A stretch of DNA of 9,498 nt, taken from contig CANHBE010000089.1 in the NCBI GenBank assembly GCA_947458575.1, forward strand, positions 1-9,498, given 5' to 3'. The notes under the pieces were generated by a model. That model was not told where the DNA came from. It searched no databases and was given only the letters and a program-made list of their open reading frames with translations. The number at the start of each line of letters is the position of its first letter. Within the stretch, counting starts at the first letter, position 1. This document shows positions 6,961 to 9,498 of this stretch, in pieces. The DNA comes from Flavobacteriaceae bacterium. GTDB taxonomy: Bacteria > Bacteroidota > Bacteroidia > Flavobacteriales > Flavobacteriaceae. The translations under genes were made by a program, and so were the position numbers.

Positions 6961-7893
6961 ATGTTCAGAGCTTCACTTCATTCCGTACGAAAACTAAAGC
7001 AAAAGCTTCAGGTCGCCAAACCATGGGATACAGTGATTATTTTTGCTTTGAATATTCTGATTGCCATTCCTATTTTTATCATCATTCACCAAAACATAAT
7101 TGATCCAAACTGGTATTTTCAATTGGATCGCGTGTTGCTTTTTATTGTAATTATTCTCATCATTCAATTGGTTTTGCAGATGATGAGAACGATTATTATT
7201 GTGTGTATCGGACTTTACTTCATTGCCTTAGTAGTTGGGACATTTTCCGGAAAATATGGATTCAAAAGCGTATTCGAAGATTATCGCTATATGATTTATA
7301 GTATGAATGACAGTCCAAATCCGCAGGATATAATAGTTTCAAAATTGCTTCCATTTCCTAACAAGTCAAAGATTATTGATGCCATTGAATATGAAAACCC
7401 AAGAATTCGGGATTTTGCCTTAATGGCCACCAATAAAGAATTCAAAGATGTGAGAGGCTATTCGAATTATCGAACTATTATCCAGTGTTTTGCTATTTTC
7501 AAAGAAATTAATTCTCGCTGGAATTACGTGAACGATCCGAAAGGAAGAGACTATATTGCAAGCGCCACAGAGTCGTTGAAATATCTTTCAGGTGATTGCG
7601 ACGATCATTCTATTTTAATGGCTGCGTGTGTCAAATCGATTGGCGGAACTCCACGACTTATCCATACGGGCGGTCACATTTACCCCGAAATCCTTATTGG
7701 AAAAAAAGCAGATTTGGAAATTGTAAATTTTTTAATCAAAAAAGTTCTTTTTGTAAATGAAAGCAAAGGAAAAACCATTCATTATCATATAGACGAACGT
7801 GGTCAAATATGGCTCAATCTTGATTATACGGCTACCTATCCCGGCGGCCCATTTATGTCTGAAGAAATTTTGGGAGCATTGACTTTCAACTAG
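6961..7893 (+). CDS. Membrane-anchored transglutaminase-like cysteine protease/peptidase-fold protein
   Basis: The 310-residue protein has a basic N-terminus (10-20) and three hydrophobic segments at about 24-43, 58-74 and 77-94. A soluble transglutaminase-core domain (about 165-292) follows. The catalytic triad is visible: C213 in SGDCDDHSILMAA, H239 in TGGHIYPEI and D288 in WLNLDYT. Positive charges before segment 1 and at MMRT between segments 2 and 3 suggest N-terminus in and the catalytic domain in the periplasm. Prokaryotic members act mostly as proteases or amide hydrolases rather than crosslinkers; the target is unknown. It starts 19 bases after the binding-protein gene and is probably co-transcribed with it and the GNAT. 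A weak terminator follows. The fold and triad are well supported; function is not. Confidence 0.82.
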   Translation: MFRASLHSVRKLKQKLQVAKPWDTVIIFALNILIAIPIFIIIHQNIIDPNWYFQLDRVLLFIVIILIIQLVLQMMRTIIIVCIGLYFIALVVGTFSGKYGFKSVFEDYRYMIYSMNDSPNPQDIIVSKLLPFPNKSKIIDAIEYENPRIRDFALMATNKEFKDVRGYSNYRTIIQCFAIFKEINSRWNYVNDPKGRDYIASATESLKYLSGDCDDHSILMAACVKSIGGTPRLIHTGGHIYPEILIGKKADLEIVNFLIKKVLFVNESKGKTIHYHIDERGQIWLNLDYTATYPGGPFMSEEILGALTFN

Positions 7894-7897
7894 ATTT

Positions 7898-7927
7898 CAA
7901 TTTGACGTCAATATTGTTTTCCTTTTT
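7898..7927 (+). terminator. Probable weak rho-independent terminator after the transglutaminase-like gene, containing the palindrome TTGACGTCAA
   Basis: CAATTTG (7898-7904) pairs with CAATATTG (7909-7916) with one bulged T around an ACGT loop, and TTTTCCTTTTT follows (7917-7927). The 10-base perfect palindrome TTGACGTCAA (7902-7911) lies at the tip and could instead be a protein-binding site. The stem is short, so confidence is limited. Confidence 0.4.
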
Positions 7928-7928
7928 A

Positions 7929-7936
7929 TACCTTAG
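7929..7936 (+). promoter_or_regulatory. Possible imperfect -7 box (TACCTTAG) for the beta-barrel/lipoprotein pair
   Basis: TACCTTAG differs from TAnnTTTG at one position and lies 21 bases before the ATG at 7958. A TTG at 7902-7904 is 24 bases upstream, which is longer than usual. If used, the leader is very short. Confidence 0.25.
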
Positions 7937-7957
7937 CGACTTAATCCAATTCCCAAG

Positions 7958-8533
7958 ATGAATAAGTTATTGCTATTTATGTTTTTAAGTTTTCAGTTGT
8001 TGCAAGCTCAGGAGAAGGACACAATTTCCCCACTTTTACAAAGAAAGAACGAAATTCGAGTTGATGTTTTGTCCACAGCACTTACACGATTCAATCTAAC
8101 GTACGAGCGATTTTTAAATTCGCATTTTTCCATCGGTATTTCAGGAATTTACTCAGGAAATAAGAAACTTCAGGATGACTTTGATGAAGGAAACATCAAT
8201 AATTTTACAAAATATGAAGTGATTCCATTCGTCCGCTACAACCTTTCACAAGGTCAGCGAAGTTTTTACTTTGCGGAAGTTTTTACCAATATCAATGGTG
8301 GAGATTTTAGAGAAATCGTACTGTTGACCGATGCCACAAATATCAGCTACTATGCGATTGACAAAAGCAAATTTAATGATATTGCTTTAGGTGCATCTAT
8401 TGGATATAAATATTATATCAAGGATCAAATCGGAATAGAGTTTCTTGTTGGTTTTGGAAAAAATTTATTCAATCAAGATAAGAGCTCAGATACCATGTCC
8501 CGAGTGGGTTTAGGCGTAAGTTATAGATTCTAA
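7958..8533 (+). CDS. Small outer-membrane beta-barrel protein (DUF3575-like)
   Basis: The 191-residue precursor has a signal peptide (1-17, hydrophobic LLLFMFLSFQLL, cleavage before Q18 in QAQ). The mature part alternates amphipathic strands: IRVDVLSTALTRFNLTYERF (33-52), HFSIGISGIYSG, YEVIPFVRYNL, SFYFAEVFTNING, DIALGASIGYKYYI and IGIEFLVGFGKNLF. It ends in VGLGVSYRF. A C-terminal aromatic residue after alternating hydrophobics is the usual signal for outer-membrane barrel assembly. About eight strands fit the length. It probably sits in the outer membrane as a structural or pore protein; no ligand can be named. The next gene begins 9 bases downstream, so the two are likely co-transcribed. 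Confidence 0.8.
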   Translation: MNKLLLFMFLSFQLLQAQEKDTISPLLQRKNEIRVDVLSTALTRFNLTYERFLNSHFSIGISGIYSGNKKLQDDFDEGNINNFTKYEVIPFVRYNLSQGQRSFYFAEVFTNINGGDFREIVLLTDATNISYYAIDKSKFNDIALGASIGYKYYIKDQIGIEFLVGFGKNLFNQDKSSDTMSRVGLGVSYRF

Positions 8534-8542
8534 AAATATCAT

Positions 8543-9121
8543 ATGAAAACAATAAAATACATGTTTTTTGCGGCGATGGCTACAATTTTAATGGCTGCAG
8601 ATTGTTCGAATAAAGACAGCGAATTCTATAATGATGTTTTTGTGACAACACCAGTTCAGTTTGAAGTCAATGCTGCTAGTCAATCAGTAGAAATTTTGAC
8701 TTCTATACCTCGTGTATTAACTGTTTCAAGTTTGTCAAATCCGCTGGATATATATCGAACAACCGGTGGAGCAACTGAACTATTTTTTTCCTATGAATTG
8801 GAAAAGCAAGGTACGAATGAGACTTGGGAATTTGTTGAGTTTACCGCATCCAATATAGCTCAGGTCACCGGAAGATCAGATTTTGGTTCATTCGTCGTAG
8901 GCGCTGCGGTTTACAATGATATCGCAAAAACGTACGAGTATGAAGCTGTCATTCAAGGACTCGCGCCGGGAACTTATCGCATGAGTTTCGGTTATAACAG
9001 TTCATTAACCAATTTAATAGAATTTCGATCAAATAGCATCAATAATAATTTGTTTTTGAATCTGAATTCACCTGTACCTTTTCTGAACAGTGATGGTTAT
9101 CATATTTTCACCATTAATTAG
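8543..9121 (+). CDS. Probable exported lipoprotein of unknown function
   Basis: The 192-residue protein begins with a lipoprotein-like leader, KYMFFAAMATILMAADC, with Cys at 21. The residue before Cys is Asp, not the usual Gly, Ala or Ser, so lipidation is uncertain. The sequence after it, SNKDSE, is polar and acidic like the surface-export signal of flavobacterial lipoproteins. The mature part is beta-rich (VQFEVNAASQSVEILTS, YEYEAVIQGLAPGTYRMSFG, IEFRSNSINNNLFLNL) and might be an Ig-like or similar domain. I recognise no named family. It lies 9 bases behind the beta-barrel gene and may be its surface or periplasmic partner. Its stop codon overlaps the end of the convergent uracil-DNA glycosylase gene by 8 bases. 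Confidence 0.75.
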   Translation: MKTIKYMFFAAMATILMAADCSNKDSEFYNDVFVTTPVQFEVNAASQSVEILTSIPRVLTVSSLSNPLDIYRTTGGATELFFSYELEKQGTNETWEFVEFTASNIAQVTGRSDFGSFVVGAAVYNDIAKTYEYEAVIQGLAPGTYRMSFGYNSSLTNLIEFRSNSINNNLFLNLNSPVPFLNSDGYHIFTIN

Positions 9122-9498
9122 GTAACCATACAATCGGTTTTTTATTTGCAGAAATGAGAAAGTCATTCGTTTGACTAAAGTGCTTGTTGCCAAACCACTT
9201 TCCTTGGTTTGCGCTAAGCGGCGATGGATGTCCGGCGCATAAGACCAAATGTCGGCTTCTGTCAATTTTGATTCCTTTTTTCTGTGCAAAACTTCCCCAA
9301 AGCAAAAATACAAGGTCCTTTTTTTCTTCCGCTATTTTCTCAATCAAAGCATCGGTAAATTTATGCCAATGCAAATCTTTATGGCTGTTTGGTTTGTCCT
9401 TCCGAACGGTTAAGGTGCAATTTAGTAACAGTATACCTTGTTGTGCCCAATACTCCAAATTTCCCGAGGCAGGTTGGAAAATATGGTCTAAATCAGAA
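9114..9498 (-). CDS. ung: Uracil-DNA glycosylase, C-terminal part; 5' end off window
   Basis: The minus-strand frame enters from the right edge and has 127 visible residues before TAA at 9116-9114. LEYWAQQGILLLNCTLTV matches the family-1 enzyme around the uracil-recognition Asn (LLLN). VFLLWGSFAQKKG follows, and HPSPLSA carries the conserved active-site His (codon 9230-9228) of the DNA-intercalation loop. The first part, with the catalytic Asp in GQDPYH, lies outside, about 95-100 residues by comparison with E. coli Ung (229 residues). The enzyme removes uracil from DNA as the first step of base-excision repair. No start is visible; the TTG at 9458 is internal because family-like sequence (DHIFQPASGN) continues upstream of it. 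Confidence 0.93.
   Translation of the reverse strand, partial: SDLDHIFQPASGNLEYWAQQGILLLNCTLTVRKDKPNSHKDLHWHKFTDALIEKIAEEKKDLVFLLWGSFAQKKGIKIDRSRHLVLCAGHPSPLSANQGKWFGNKHFSQTNDFLISANKKPIVWLPN

Noticed and set aside
9124..9142. AACC/GGTT stem followed by TTTTTT after the lipoprotein gene
   Set aside because: Only four base pairs with an eight-base loop, and it lies within the coding region of ung; it is too weak to call a terminator.
1..9498. Search for a defence island, prophage, insertion sequence, CRISPR array or tRNA
   Set aside because: No transposase, integrase, terminal repeats, spaced direct repeats or cloverleaf structure were found; gene content and promoters look like ordinary chromosome.

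Overview
The window looks like chromosomal DNA of a Flavobacteriaceae bacterium (Flavobacterium or a close relative). The signs are AT-rich DNA, -7 promoter boxes of the Bacteroidetes form TAnnTTTG, almost no Shine-Dalgarno sequences, secreted proteins whose signal peptides end in 'AQ', a SprB-type repeat in a surface protein, and a fused alpha/beta E1 2-oxoacid dehydrogenase as in flavobacteria. No mobile element, CRISPR array, tRNA or rRNA was recognised.

Layout. Bases 1-805 (minus) hold the N-terminal 268 codons of a large secreted surface protein that runs off the left edge. Bases 941-2917 (minus) encode the fused E1 enzyme. A 181-base divergent promoter region separates it from a 2-oxoglutarate/Fe(II)-type oxygenase of the isopenicillin N synthase family (3099-4049), which ends in a strong hairpin terminator. 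Next on the plus strand come a small SUI1/YciH-like translation factor (4122-4451) and a uridine-phosphorylase-like nucleoside phosphorylase (4541-5410). A probable three-gene operon follows: a RimJ/RimL-type GNAT acetyltransferase (5545-6090), a substrate-binding-fold protein without a signal peptide whose start overlaps the GNAT stop (6090-6941), and a membrane-anchored transglutaminase-like protein (6961-7893). A second, envelope-directed pair follows: a small outer-membrane beta-barrel (7958-8533) and a probable lipoprotein (8543-9121). The right edge carries the C-terminal part of uracil-DNA glycosylase on the minus strand (9114-9498), which overlaps the lipoprotein gene tail to tail by 8 bases.

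How the genes fit together. Most are housekeeping or general-function genes that are neighbours without an obvious shared pathway: 2-oxoacid oxidation, nucleoside salvage, translation, and uracil repair. The less understood parts are the GNAT / orphan binding protein / transglutaminase cluster and the barrel-lipoprotein pair. Nothing here can honestly be called a new defence or mobile system. The best leads are the coupled GNAT-binding-protein pair, the hairpins in transcript leaders, and two genes where the longest reading frame gives the wrong start.
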